Source: Cytophagaceae bacterium
GTDB taxonomy: Bacteria; Bacteroidota; Bacteroidia; Cytophagales; Spirosomataceae
Direction of reading: 5' to 3'
Length of the DNA: 50,062 bases
Assembly: GCA_027488335.1 (NCBI GenBank)
Contig: JAIYBU010000070.1
Coordinates: forward strand, 1-50,062
Within the stretch, counting starts at the first letter, position 1. Each line of letters begins with the position of its first letter. Made by a program: the position numbers and the translations under genes. Of the stretch, positions 36,009 through 43,002 are shown piece by piece. A model generated the notes under the pieces. The model searched no databases. It was not told where the DNA came from and saw only the letters and a program-made list of their open reading frames with translations.

Positions 36009-37094
36009 ATGAAGAATTTAGAAAAGACAGAATTAGCAAGTTTCGGAAAATTACTCCATCTAATTATCTGGATATTAGGCAGTTCTATATTTTTACTCGT
36101 TCTTTTGGTTGGGTATTTTACAGGAATTTTTTATTCAGAAACTACAACTTCGACGACTGAAATTACAGAAAAAAAAACTTATAAACCCGAAAAATCAGTT
36201 TGGAAACTCATCAGCATGGATGCAGTGGTGCATGAACCCAACCCCGAATTGATAAAATATGGTCGAGAATTGATTGCCAATACTGCCTACTATTTAGGGC
36301 CGAATGGTAAAGTAGCCCAGCAAACCAATGGAATGAATTGTCAAAACTGCCATTTAGATGCAGGCTCAAGGGTTTGGGGCAATAACTATGGAGCTGTTGC
36401 TTCAACTTATCCGAAATTTAGAGAGCGTTCGGGTTCAAAAGAAAGTATCGTAAAGCGTGTGAACGACTGCATGGAACGCAGCCTAAATGGTCGAGGACTT
36501 GACAGTAGCAGCCTTGAAATGCGTGCCATCGTGAGTTACATAAAATTTTTAGGTCAGTCAGTACCCAAAGACTCAATTCCGAATGGAACTGGCATTTGGA
36601 AACTTAAATTTTTAAATCGGGCAGCCGACCCAGCTAAAGGACAGGTAGCTTATGAGCAAAAGTGTGTAAGTTGCCATGGTCAAAATGGTGAAGGGGTGAA
36701 AAGTGCTGATGGCTTAGTTTATACTTATCCGCCACTTTGGGGGCAACACTCGTATAATGTAGGTGCTGGATTATTTCGTCTTTCTCGCTTTGCGGGCTAT
36801 ATCAAAACAAATATGCCTTTTGGAGCAACCTACGAAAAACCACAATTATCAGACGAAGAAGCATGGGATATTGCCGCTTATGTCAATTCTCGACCTCGAC
36901 CATCAAAAGATTTAAGTAAGGATTGGCCAAATATTTCGGGCAAGCCAATCGACCACCCATTTGGCCCATATTCAGATAGTTTTTCTGAAGAACAACACAA
37001 ATTTGGCCCATTCAAACCAATTGATGATTTCAAGAAAGAACAAAAAAAGAAAGAAGAAACTCTCAAAAATAAATCTCAACAAACAAAATCCTAA
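36009..37094 (+). CDS. tsdA: TsdA-like dihaem cytochrome c (thiosulfate dehydrogenase)
   Basis: A 361-residue membrane-anchored periplasmic cytochrome. An uncleaved N-terminal helix (about 17-41) is followed by two c-type haem domains: the first CxxCH at 111-115 (CQNCH), the second at 219-223 (CVSCH). The segment VNDCMERSLNGRGL (151-164) has C154 where TsdA enzymes keep the axial cysteine ligand of the active-site haem. TsdA couples two thiosulfates to tetrathionate, or runs in reverse. The C-terminus is Lys-rich and hydrophilic. Its stop codon abuts the ATG of a small ORF (TAAATG). It is co-oriented with and 12 bases after the SoxB-like gene. Confidence 0.85.
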   Translation: MKNLEKTELASFGKLLHLIIWILGSSIFLLVLLVGYFTGIFYSETTTSTTEITEKKTYKPEKSVWKLISMDAVVHEPNPELIKYGRELIANTAYYLGPNGKVAQQTNGMNCQNCHLDAGSRVWGNNYGAVASTYPKFRERSGSKESIVKRVNDCMERSLNGRGLDSSSLEMRAIVSYIKFLGQSVPKDSIPNGTGIWKLKFLNRAADPAKGQVAYEQKCVSCHGQNGEGVKSADGLVYTYPPLWGQHSYNVGAGLFRLSRFAGYIKTNMPFGATYEKPQLSDEEAWDIAAYVNSRPRPSKDLSKDWPNISGKPIDHPFGPYSDSFSEEQHKFGPFKPIDDFKKEQKKKEETLKNKSQQTKS

Positions 37095-37238
37095 ATGGCT
37101 AATCAAAAAAAAAAAAAAAAAACACTTTCCTTAGTCTCCTTTCTATCAAGTATTTACGTTTTTGCACCAACTGATAATGGCGAAAAACACAAAATTGTAT
37201 TTCAGTTCGTTTCGGGCTATACGTTTTCGCAACTATGA
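37095..37238 (+). CDS. Possible small secreted peptide ORF with an A18 tract
   Basis: A 47-codon frame begins directly at the TsdA stop (TAAATG). It reads MANQKKKKK and then a hydrophobic stretch (TLSLVSFLSSIYVFA), a credible signal peptide, then 23 mostly polar residues. The lysine codons are part of an uninterrupted run of 18 A (37105-37122). It could be a real small exported peptide, a remnant of a longer gene, or chance. There is no homology I recognise. A length change in the A-run would move its frame. Confidence 0.3.
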   Translation: MANQKKKKKTLSLVSFLSSIYVFAPTDNGEKHKIVFQFVSGYTFSQL

Positions 37239-37279
37239 CGAATTTTAATGTAGTTTTAAACTATAACTTCTGAGAAATC

Positions 37280-38158
37280 ATGCAAAAGTCGATTCCAATC
37301 ATTACCATCGAACAGCTTAATTCGTGCGATAAAAACATCTCAATGAAACTTGATATCCGCCGATTAGAAGACCACATAAAAACGCTCTCATCGGCCGACT
37401 TTCCGCACCGACATGACTTCTTTAATCTGATTTATATCAAGCAAGGTAGCGGCACACATGATATTGATTTTAAGCGGTTTATAGTTGAGCCAAAGCAACT
37501 ATTTTTTATGAACGATGGGCAAGTGCATGAGTGGGAGTTGAGTGCTGAAACCATTGGATACACGCTTTTTTTCAAGAAAGAATTTTATGAAGTCATCGAA
37601 AAAGGGCTTTCACTTCAAGCATTACCCTTTTTCAATAATAACAATAATGGTGTTCCAATGATTGTATTTTCGGAAGAAGATAGTCAACGCATTGAAAACC
37701 TTTTTGAAGAAATTATTTATGAATTCCAAGCCAATCAACCGCACCGAGACACACTCATAAAATCATTACTAAAAATGATTTTGATTCATTCAATTAGGGT
37801 TTATGAACCGTTTTATAAAGGCGATAGCACTGAACTCAATGTCTCAAAAATCAGAAATTTTGAGACGCTCATCGAAAAGCATTTCAAAGAATATAAATCA
37901 GTAAAAGATTTTGCCGATAAACTCAATATAACCGCCAATTATCTGAATGCCATTTGCACAAAAACAGTTGGCCGAACGGCAGGCGAACTCATTAGAGATA
38001 GAGTGGTATTAGAAGCCAAACGCCTTTTGTTACATTCTTCCATTTCGGTTTGTGAAATGGCCTATTATTTGGGCTATGACGATTGTTCGTATTTTATCAG
38101 AGTTTTCAAAAAAGAAGTAGGTTCAACGCCTGAACAATTTCGCTTAATCAACCGCTAA
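37280..38158 (+). CDS. AraC-family transcriptional regulator
   Basis: A 292-residue regulator with an N-terminal cupin-like sensing domain (about 20-150, HRHDFFNLIYIKQGSGTHDI) and a C-terminal AraC domain with two helix-turn-helix units (about 195-290: KSVKDFADKLNITANYLNAI and SVCEMAYYLGYDDCSYFIRVF). The metal or ligand bound by the cupin is unknown. It sits between the thiosulfate genes and two membrane-protein genes; it could regulate either side. The stop is 4 bases before the next small gene, so it is probably co-transcribed with that. Confidence 0.88.
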   Translation: MQKSIPIITIEQLNSCDKNISMKLDIRRLEDHIKTLSSADFPHRHDFFNLIYIKQGSGTHDIDFKRFIVEPKQLFFMNDGQVHEWELSAETIGYTLFFKKEFYEVIEKGLSLQALPFFNNNNNGVPMIVFSEEDSQRIENLFEEIIYEFQANQPHRDTLIKSLLKMILIHSIRVYEPFYKGDSTELNVSKIRNFETLIEKHFKEYKSVKDFADKLNITANYLNAICTKTVGRTAGELIRDRVVLEAKRLLLHSSISVCEMAYYLGYDDCSYFIRVFKKEVGSTPEQFRLINR

Positions 38159-38162
38159 AAAA

Positions 38163-38378
38163 ATGAATCCAACACTCAATAATTGGAAATTATGGCTCGT
38201 TGTGAGCCTTACTTTAGGTTTAGCCCCATTCGTTCCCGAGCCTCATATTATTGGAAAACTTCGTTGGCTTATGGGCGGTGCCGTAGGCATGAAGCCCCTT
38301 GACTGGTTTGATTTATTTCAGCATGGTCTCCCGTTTTTATTACTTCTTAGGGCATTCATTATCAAATTTCGCAAATAG
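38163..38378 (+). CDS. Small conserved-looking membrane protein
   Basis: A 71-residue protein with two hydrophobic segments (about 8-22 and 53-66) separated by a hydrophilic loop holding EPHIIGKLRWLMGGAVGM and DWFDLFQHG. I recognise this as a pattern seen in small Bacteroidota membrane proteins of unknown role, sometimes labelled RND-transporter associated. It starts 4 bases after the AraC stop. No catalytic residues are evident. Confidence 0.65.
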   Translation: MNPTLNNWKLWLVVSLTLGLAPFVPEPHIIGKLRWLMGGAVGMKPLDWFDLFQHGLPFLLLLRAFIIKFRK

Positions 38379-38398
38379 TAGATTACCGAAGTAAGCCT

Positions 38399-38446
38399 TA
38401 GTACTTTTTACAGATACTAAAGAATGAAAATAGCTAAAAAGTACTA
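38399..38446. repeat. 12-bp inverted repeat upstream of the DUF983 gene
   Basis: TAGTACTTTTTA (38399-38410) and its reverse complement TAAAAAGTACTA (38435-38446) flank a 24-base spacer. A third copy of AGTACTTTTTA lies after the DUF983 gene (38963-38973). It may be a terminator for the AraC transcript or a small repeat. Confidence 0.45.
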
Positions 38447-38539
38447 CACAATAAATGGAAAAGCCTATAAAAAAGTAAATAATTCTACCGAAATTTGCAC
38501 CGAAATTAAATTCTAATAGTAAAAAATTACATTAAATAG

Positions 38540-38926
38540 ATGTTTGGCAAAGGTTCAAAATTATATAGCATTTTTGCGATGAAATGTCCAAGATGCCACG
38601 AGGGTGACATTTTTGAAACCCGAAATCCTTATAAAAACATGTCGGCTATTCACAAAAATTGCTCACATTGTGGATTACGTTATGAAAAAGAAATGGGCTT
38701 TTTCTTTGGTGCAATGTATGTGAGTTATATGCTCAATATTGCCTTATTTGTTACAGCTATTGTCGCCTATTTTGTTTTACTCGACCAATACCTCGAAGGG
38801 TGGGCTTTAATGACAATTTACGTTATTATCACGGCATTCCTTGTGCCTGTTTATTATCGACTTTCTCGAACCATCTGGCTCAATTTCTTCGACAGCTATC
38901 ATCCCGAAAAACGAGGTGCAAAATAA
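38540..38926 (+). CDS. DUF983 family zinc-ribbon membrane protein
   Basis: A 128-residue protein. The N-terminal zinc ribbon has CPRCHEG (14-20) and CSHCG (36-40). Two membrane helices follow (about 55-76 and 83-106), with the conserved FFGAMYVSYMLNI segment between. DUF983 proteins are widespread in Bacteroidota and Alphaproteobacteria; their function is unknown, though some lie near respiratory genes. A bidirectional terminator follows the stop codon by one base. Confidence 0.85.
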   Translation: MFGKGSKLYSIFAMKCPRCHEGDIFETRNPYKNMSAIHKNCSHCGLRYEKEMGFFFGAMYVSYMLNIALFVTAIVAYFVLLDQYLEGWALMTIYVIITAFLVPVYYRLSRTIWLNFFDSYHPEKRGAK

Positions 38927-38927
38927 C

Positions 38928-38955
38928 AAAAAAGGAGACTTAAGTCTCCTTTTTT
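38928..38955. terminator. Symmetric rho-independent terminator after DUF983
   Basis: A perfect palindrome: A6 plus GGAGACTT pairing with AAGTCTCC plus T6. It can terminate in both directions. Confidence 0.85.
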
Positions 38956-39130
38956 GTTTATCAGTACTTTTTAGTGCAATGATGGTATAAATCAATAAAC
39001 ATGATTTTACTCATTTTTTTGGCCGCAAAATTACACAAACTTTGATTCAATAAATTCAATACAAACACCTGAATTACAATGAATTATCGTTGCTACAGTC
39101 GTTGTCCTTGAATGAATTATTTTCTCTATT

Positions 39131-39152
39131 TATATGAAAATAGTATCATTTA
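39131..39152 (+). promoter_or_regulatory. Candidate ArsR operator, site 3 (second cstB-like gene)
   Basis: Half-sites TATATGAAA and TATCATTTA separated by ATAG, 20 bases before the ATG at 39173. It matches site 1 at 19 of 22 positions over 9 kb away, linking the second dioxygenase to the arsR operon. Confidence 0.6.
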
Positions 39153-39172
39153 ATCATTCAAAAAATAAAACA

Positions 39173-40588
39173 ATGAAAATCGAACAAATATATACGAGTT
39201 GTTTAGCCCATGCGGCCTATTATCTTGAAAGTAATGGAGTGGCTGCCATTTTTGACCCACTCCGTGAAGTTCAACCCTATATCAATCGAGCGAAAAAGGA
39301 TGGAGCAACGATAAAATATGTTTTTGAGACGCACTTTCACGCAGATTTTGTGAGTGGACACCTTGATTTAGCCCAAAAAACAGGTGCAAAAATAGTTTAT
39401 GGCCCCACTGCTAAACCTTCTTTTGAAGCCATTGTTGCCGAAGACAATCAGATTTTTGAAATCGGTGCTTGCAAAATAAAAGCCATCCACACACCTGGCC
39501 ACACCATGGAAAGCACAACCTATCTGCTCATTGATGAAAACGGCAATGAACATGGTTTAATAACTGGTGATACGCTTTTTATCGGTGATGTTGGCCGCCC
39601 AGATTTGGCTCAACACGTCGTTGCAGATTTGACACAAGAAAAATTGGCAGGGTATCTTTTTGATTCACTTCGTAATAAAATCATGCCATTATCAGATGAT
39701 TTAATAGTTTACCCAAATCACGGTGCAGGTAGTGCTTGTGGTAAAAACATGAGCAAAGAAACAACCGACACACTCGGCAATCAGAAAAGATTTAATTATG
39801 CTTTGCGTGCCGATATGACCAAAGAAGAATTCATAAAAGAAGTCTTAACTGGTCTTACTACACCCCCAGCCTATTTCCCGAAAAATGTTTTGATGAATAT
39901 CAAAGGTTATGAAAGTATTGATACGGTTTTAGACAGAGGAGAAAAAGCACTTTCGGCCACTGAATTTGAATTAATTGCCAACGAAACCGATGCTTTGATT
40001 TTAGATAGCCGCCAAACGGATGATTTTGCCGCAGGCTTCATCCCAAATAGTATTAATATTGGTCTGGATAGCAATTTTGCGATGTGGGTTGGTGAATTAA
40101 TTCCTGATATTAAGCAAGAAATCTTACTTGTAACCGATGAAGGGAAAGAAGAAGAAACCATCACTCGATTGGCTCGTGTAGGCTACGACCACGCCATTGG
40201 TTTCTTGAAAGGTGGCTTTGAGACATGGAAATCGGCAGGAAAAGACGTAGAAACAGTTAACAGAATTTCGATTGAAGAATTTGTTGAAACATACAAAAGC
40301 GAACAGCCGCTCATAATTGATGTAAGAAAGAAAAGCGAATTTGCATCCGAACATATCATTGACGCAATTAATATTCCACTCAATGTCATTAATGAACATT
40401 TAGCGGAATTTCCAAAAGATAAGGCATTTATTCTGCATTGTGCGGGTGGCTACCGAAGCATGATTGCGGCCTCCATTCTAAAACAAAGAGGCTGGGATAA
40501 TTTTTCGGACGTTCGTGGAGGATTCGCTGCCATTTCTAAAACCGAAGTTCCTAAAACAGCTTATGTTTGTCCAAGCACACTTTTATAA
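39173..40588 (+). CDS. cstB: CstB-like persulfide dioxygenase-rhodanese fusion, copy 2
   Basis: A 471-residue paralogue of the protein at 31586, with the same layout: dioxygenase-type metallo-beta-lactamase domain (1-about 247; H54, H56, D58, H110, D132 region TGD, H183), a Cys-less rhodanese-like domain (about 265-357) and an active rhodanese domain with C423 in HCAGGYRS. The F59 replacement of the last His of HxHxDH is shared by both copies. It should oxidise glutathione-like or low-molecular-weight persulfides. I chose ATG 39173 by alignment to copy 1 (MKIEQIYTSCLA). It stands alone between terminators and has its own candidate operator, so it may respond at a different threshold. Confidence 0.9.
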   Translation: MKIEQIYTSCLAHAAYYLESNGVAAIFDPLREVQPYINRAKKDGATIKYVFETHFHADFVSGHLDLAQKTGAKIVYGPTAKPSFEAIVAEDNQIFEIGACKIKAIHTPGHTMESTTYLLIDENGNEHGLITGDTLFIGDVGRPDLAQHVVADLTQEKLAGYLFDSLRNKIMPLSDDLIVYPNHGAGSACGKNMSKETTDTLGNQKRFNYALRADMTKEEFIKEVLTGLTTPPAYFPKNVLMNIKGYESIDTVLDRGEKALSATEFELIANETDALILDSRQTDDFAAGFIPNSINIGLDSNFAMWVGELIPDIKQEILLVTDEGKEEETITRLARVGYDHAIGFLKGGFETWKSAGKDVETVNRISIEEFVETYKSEQPLIIDVRKKSEFASEHIIDAINIPLNVINEHLAEFPKDKAFILHCAGGYRSMIAASILKQRGWDNFSDVRGGFAAISKTEVPKTAYVCPSTLL

Positions 40589-40608
40589 TCGACAGATAGT
40601 TTAGCAAT

Positions 40609-40646
40609 AGCCCACATTATTTGCCATTGTGTAAATAGTGTGGGTT
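40609..40646 (+). terminator. Hairpin after CstB-like gene 2
   Basis: AGCCCACATTATTT (40609-40622) pairs with AAATAGTGTGGGTT (40633-40646) with wobble pairs, followed by a T-rich segment (ATTCTTATTTA). Confidence 0.6.
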
Positions 40647-40666
40647 ATTCTTATTTAGGGCGTTTA

Positions 40667-40697
40667 TTGTCCATTGGCTACTTAATTCGTAACTTTA
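40667..40697 (+). promoter_or_regulatory. Candidate promoter of the PseC-like gene
   Basis: TTG at 40667-40669 and TAACTTTA at 40690-40697 with a 20-base spacer resemble the Bacteroidota -33/-7 pair, 61 bases before the ATG. Confidence 0.4.
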
Positions 40698-40758
40698 CAG
40701 CAAGAATAGAAGTAATACAAGAGTTGTCTAAAAGAAACCTTATCAATATTATTCATCA

Positions 40759-41907
40759 ATGATTCCATACGGAAAACAACATATTACTGACGAAGATATA
40801 GCAGCCGTCATCGAAACGCTTAAATCTCCGTTTTTAACATCAGGACCTAAAGTTGCTGAATTTGAAACAGCTTTTGCCCAATATATTGGTTGTAAATATG
40901 CCGTTGCGGTAGCAAATGGTACAGCCGCTTTGCATATTTCTTGCATGGCTTTGGGGGTAAATTCGACATCGAAAGTTATTACTACTCCAATTACGTTCTC
41001 GGCTTCGGCAAATTGTGTGCGTTATTGTGGTGGCGAAGTTGTCTTTGCAGATATTAATCCCGAAACTGTTTTATTAGATATTGAAAAAGTACGAAACTTA
41101 CTCGAACAACACCCAAAAGGCACTTTTGATGGCATTATTCCAGTAGATTTTGGTGGCTATCCTGTTGATTTAGAAGGGTTTAGAAAATTGGCCGATGAAT
41201 ATGGCTTGTGGATTTTAGAAGATGCTTGCCATGCCCCAGGTGGAAGTTTTATTGATAATTTGGGCAAAAATCATCGTTGTGGAGACAGTTCTTTGGCCGA
41301 TTTGGCTATTTTCTCCTTTCACCCTGTGAAGCACATTGCTACTGGAGAAGGTGGAATGGTAACAACCAACGACGAAGAACTTTATCGAAAACTCAAACAA
41401 TATCGTTCGCACGGAATGGTTTACCAAGGAGACCCTGCTCTGATTGAAAATCATGGTGGTTGGTACATGGAATTGCAAGAGTTAGGCTACAATTACCGAA
41501 TGCCCGATGTTCTCTGTAATTTGGGTATTTCGCAACTAAAACGAGCAGATGAAGGTCTTGAGAAACGACAAGCAATTGCCAAACGCTACGATGAAGTATT
41601 TGCTGGAACGAACGTAAAAATTATTATTCCGCCGGCCAATGTGAGTCATGCCTATCATCTTTATGTGATTCAGATTGAAGACCGCAAAGGCTTGTATGAT
41701 TATTTACGTACCAAGCAAATTTTTGCCCAAGTTCACTACATTCCAGTGCATTTGATGCCTTATTATAAAGGTTTGGGCAATAAAGCTGGTGACTTTCCGA
41801 ATGCAGAAAACTATTACGAACACTGTTTGAGTATCCCGATGTATCCAACGCTGACGGCCGAAGAACAAGAGTTTGTGATTTCGGAAATACTGGGTTTTGT
41901 AAGATAG
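40759..41907 (+). CDS. pseC: DegT/DnrJ/EryC1/StrS sugar aminotransferase, PseC-like
   Basis: A 382-residue PLP enzyme of the DegT/DnrJ/EryC1/StrS family. IPYGKQHITDEDIAAVIETL (2-21) and FLTSGPKVAEFE (26-37) at the N-terminus follow PseC, which makes UDP-4-amino-4,6-dideoxy-N-acetyl-altrosamine in pseudaminic acid synthesis. The PLP-binding lysine is in FSFHPVKHIATGEGG (about 186-200), and EDACHAPGG holds the aspartate that contacts the pyridine nitrogen. No other pseudaminic acid genes (pseB, pseF, pseG, pseI) are in the window, so the exact sugar is uncertain. The downstream MBOAT pair suggests surface polysaccharide modification, but those genes are convergent. Confidence 0.8.
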   Translation: MIPYGKQHITDEDIAAVIETLKSPFLTSGPKVAEFETAFAQYIGCKYAVAVANGTAALHISCMALGVNSTSKVITTPITFSASANCVRYCGGEVVFADINPETVLLDIEKVRNLLEQHPKGTFDGIIPVDFGGYPVDLEGFRKLADEYGLWILEDACHAPGGSFIDNLGKNHRCGDSSLADLAIFSFHPVKHIATGEGGMVTTNDEELYRKLKQYRSHGMVYQGDPALIENHGGWYMELQELGYNYRMPDVLCNLGISQLKRADEGLEKRQAIAKRYDEVFAGTNVKIIIPPANVSHAYHLYVIQIEDRKGLYDYLRTKQIFAQVHYIPVHLMPYYKGLGNKAGDFPNAENYYEHCLSIPMYPTLTAEEQEFVISEILGFVR

Positions 41908-41909
41908 AT

Positions 41910-41953
41910 ATTATGTGGCAGAGACGTTGTATGCAACGTCTCTGCCACATAAT
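41910..41953. terminator. Perfect 20-bp palindromic repeat between convergent genes
   Basis: Arms 41910-41929 and 41934-41953 are perfectly complementary with loop TATG. The core GAGACGTTG/CAACGTCTC belongs to a palindromic sequence I recall as dispersed in Bacteroidota and cyanobacterial genomes. It starts 3 bases after the PseC-like stop and ends 12 bases from the stop of the opposing gene, so it can serve as a terminator in both directions. Confidence 0.75.
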
Positions 41954-41964
41954 TACAAAAAAAT

Positions 41965-42960
41965 CTATAATTTGGCATTGACCAAATCTAACCACAGTTG
42001 TTTTCCTTCACAATTCCAATGAGAATCGCCTTTTTCATAGAGCATTTTTTTAGAATTATGATAAGGGGTATAAGTATCAAAAAAAGGTATTTTCAAAGCA
42101 GAATGCTGTTGGATTCGTTCTATTAAATGATTATACTCTCCCAAATCTGTTCCCAAGATTGAGGTTTTATTTGGAATAATTGATAAATAAACTTCATCAA
42201 AACCTGCTTTTTTATAGAATTGATAGGTCAGATTTAGGTTATCAACCATCAATTTTATTTCTTCTTCCGAAATTTTATCAAAACACGAATTGATTCCCGT
42301 AGGCTGGGCATCTACTTGGTATAAAAGATATTTTTCGTTTTTTGAAAGCATTACTTTTTCATCAAGTCGGTTAAATAATTTCCAGTTTAACCACGCTTTC
42401 CATTCTTTAAAAGTCAAGAAAAAATCTGATGAGAAAAGTATTGACTCGTGGCGTTCGGCACTATATGAAACTTCATAATTCAGCACCTTTTCTTTCCAAC
42501 TCTCTTCTTTTATTTTTCTTTCAAGAGCCTGACTTTCAGACACTTGAAGGTTACCAAAAGGCTTGGCGAATCGTTCTCTAAAATGCCGTTCGACGGTTTC
42601 TATGATTAAAACATTTCGTTTGGATGTGTCCAATTTTGCATTTATCGTATCTGTGATAAAATATCTATTATAGGTGTTTAAACCTTTGAAATGATTCTTT
42701 TCGATGCGTTCTTTTTCGGTGAAGCTATCACCCATAATTATCAGTGAGGTATTTCCCGCTACCGAGTTTTGTGGAACAGGGCATTGCTCCAGTGGAGATT
42801 TAAATTGTGCCAAATTCGACATTCGGTATAAATCACCGTAGCGGTAATCATCCTGCGTGATTCCTTTTTCATGCAGCCACTTTGCCATAGAACCTGAAAA
42901 CCCTACGGACCAAAGTAGCAAAAAAAGTATCAATGCCCCTAAACGAAATATTTTTGTCAT
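41965..42960 (-). CDS. AlgJ/AlgX-like SGNH-type protein, probable acetyltransferase partner
   Basis: A 331-residue membrane-anchored periplasmic protein. An N-terminal signal-anchor helix (about 4-21) precedes an SGNH-like domain with GDSF (77-80, Ser79 as nucleophile) and a C-terminal GDSHWN segment (311-316), where D312 and H314 would complete the triad. This is the arrangement of AlgJ/AlgX-type proteins that pass acetyl groups to polysaccharides together with an MBOAT protein. The MBOAT gene lies immediately upstream on the same strand. ATG 42960 is preferred over a GTG at 42999 because it puts the anchor helix at the N-terminus. Confidence 0.78.
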   Translation of the reverse strand: MTKIFRLGALILFLLLWSVGFSGSMAKWLHEKGITQDDYRYGDLYRMSNLAQFKSPLEQCPVPQNSVAGNTSLIIMGDSFTEKERIEKNHFKGLNTYNRYFITDTINAKLDTSKRNVLIIETVERHFRERFAKPFGNLQVSESQALERKIKEESWKEKVLNYEVSYSAERHESILFSSDFFLTFKEWKAWLNWKLFNRLDEKVMLSKNEKYLLYQVDAQPTGINSCFDKISEEEIKLMVDNLNLTYQFYKKAGFDEVYLSIIPNKTSILGTDLGEYNHLIERIQQHSALKIPFFDTYTPYHNSKKMLYEKGDSHWNCEGKQLWLDLVNAKL

Positions 42961-43002
42961 TATATGATGAGTCAAATTGAAAACTGCGACTCTCGCCACA
43001 GG

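Noticed and set aside
37105..37122. A-run as a transposon or poly(A) insertion scar
   Set aside because: No inverted repeats, target duplication or transposase remnants flank it.
38424..38516. 30-codon ORF upstream of DUF983
   Set aside because: Very short, Lys/Asn-rich, and its start overlaps the spacer and right arm of an inverted repeat; nothing supports translation.
41910..41953. End of an insertion sequence
   Set aside because: No transposase frame is linked to the palindrome; a dispersed repeat or terminator fits better.
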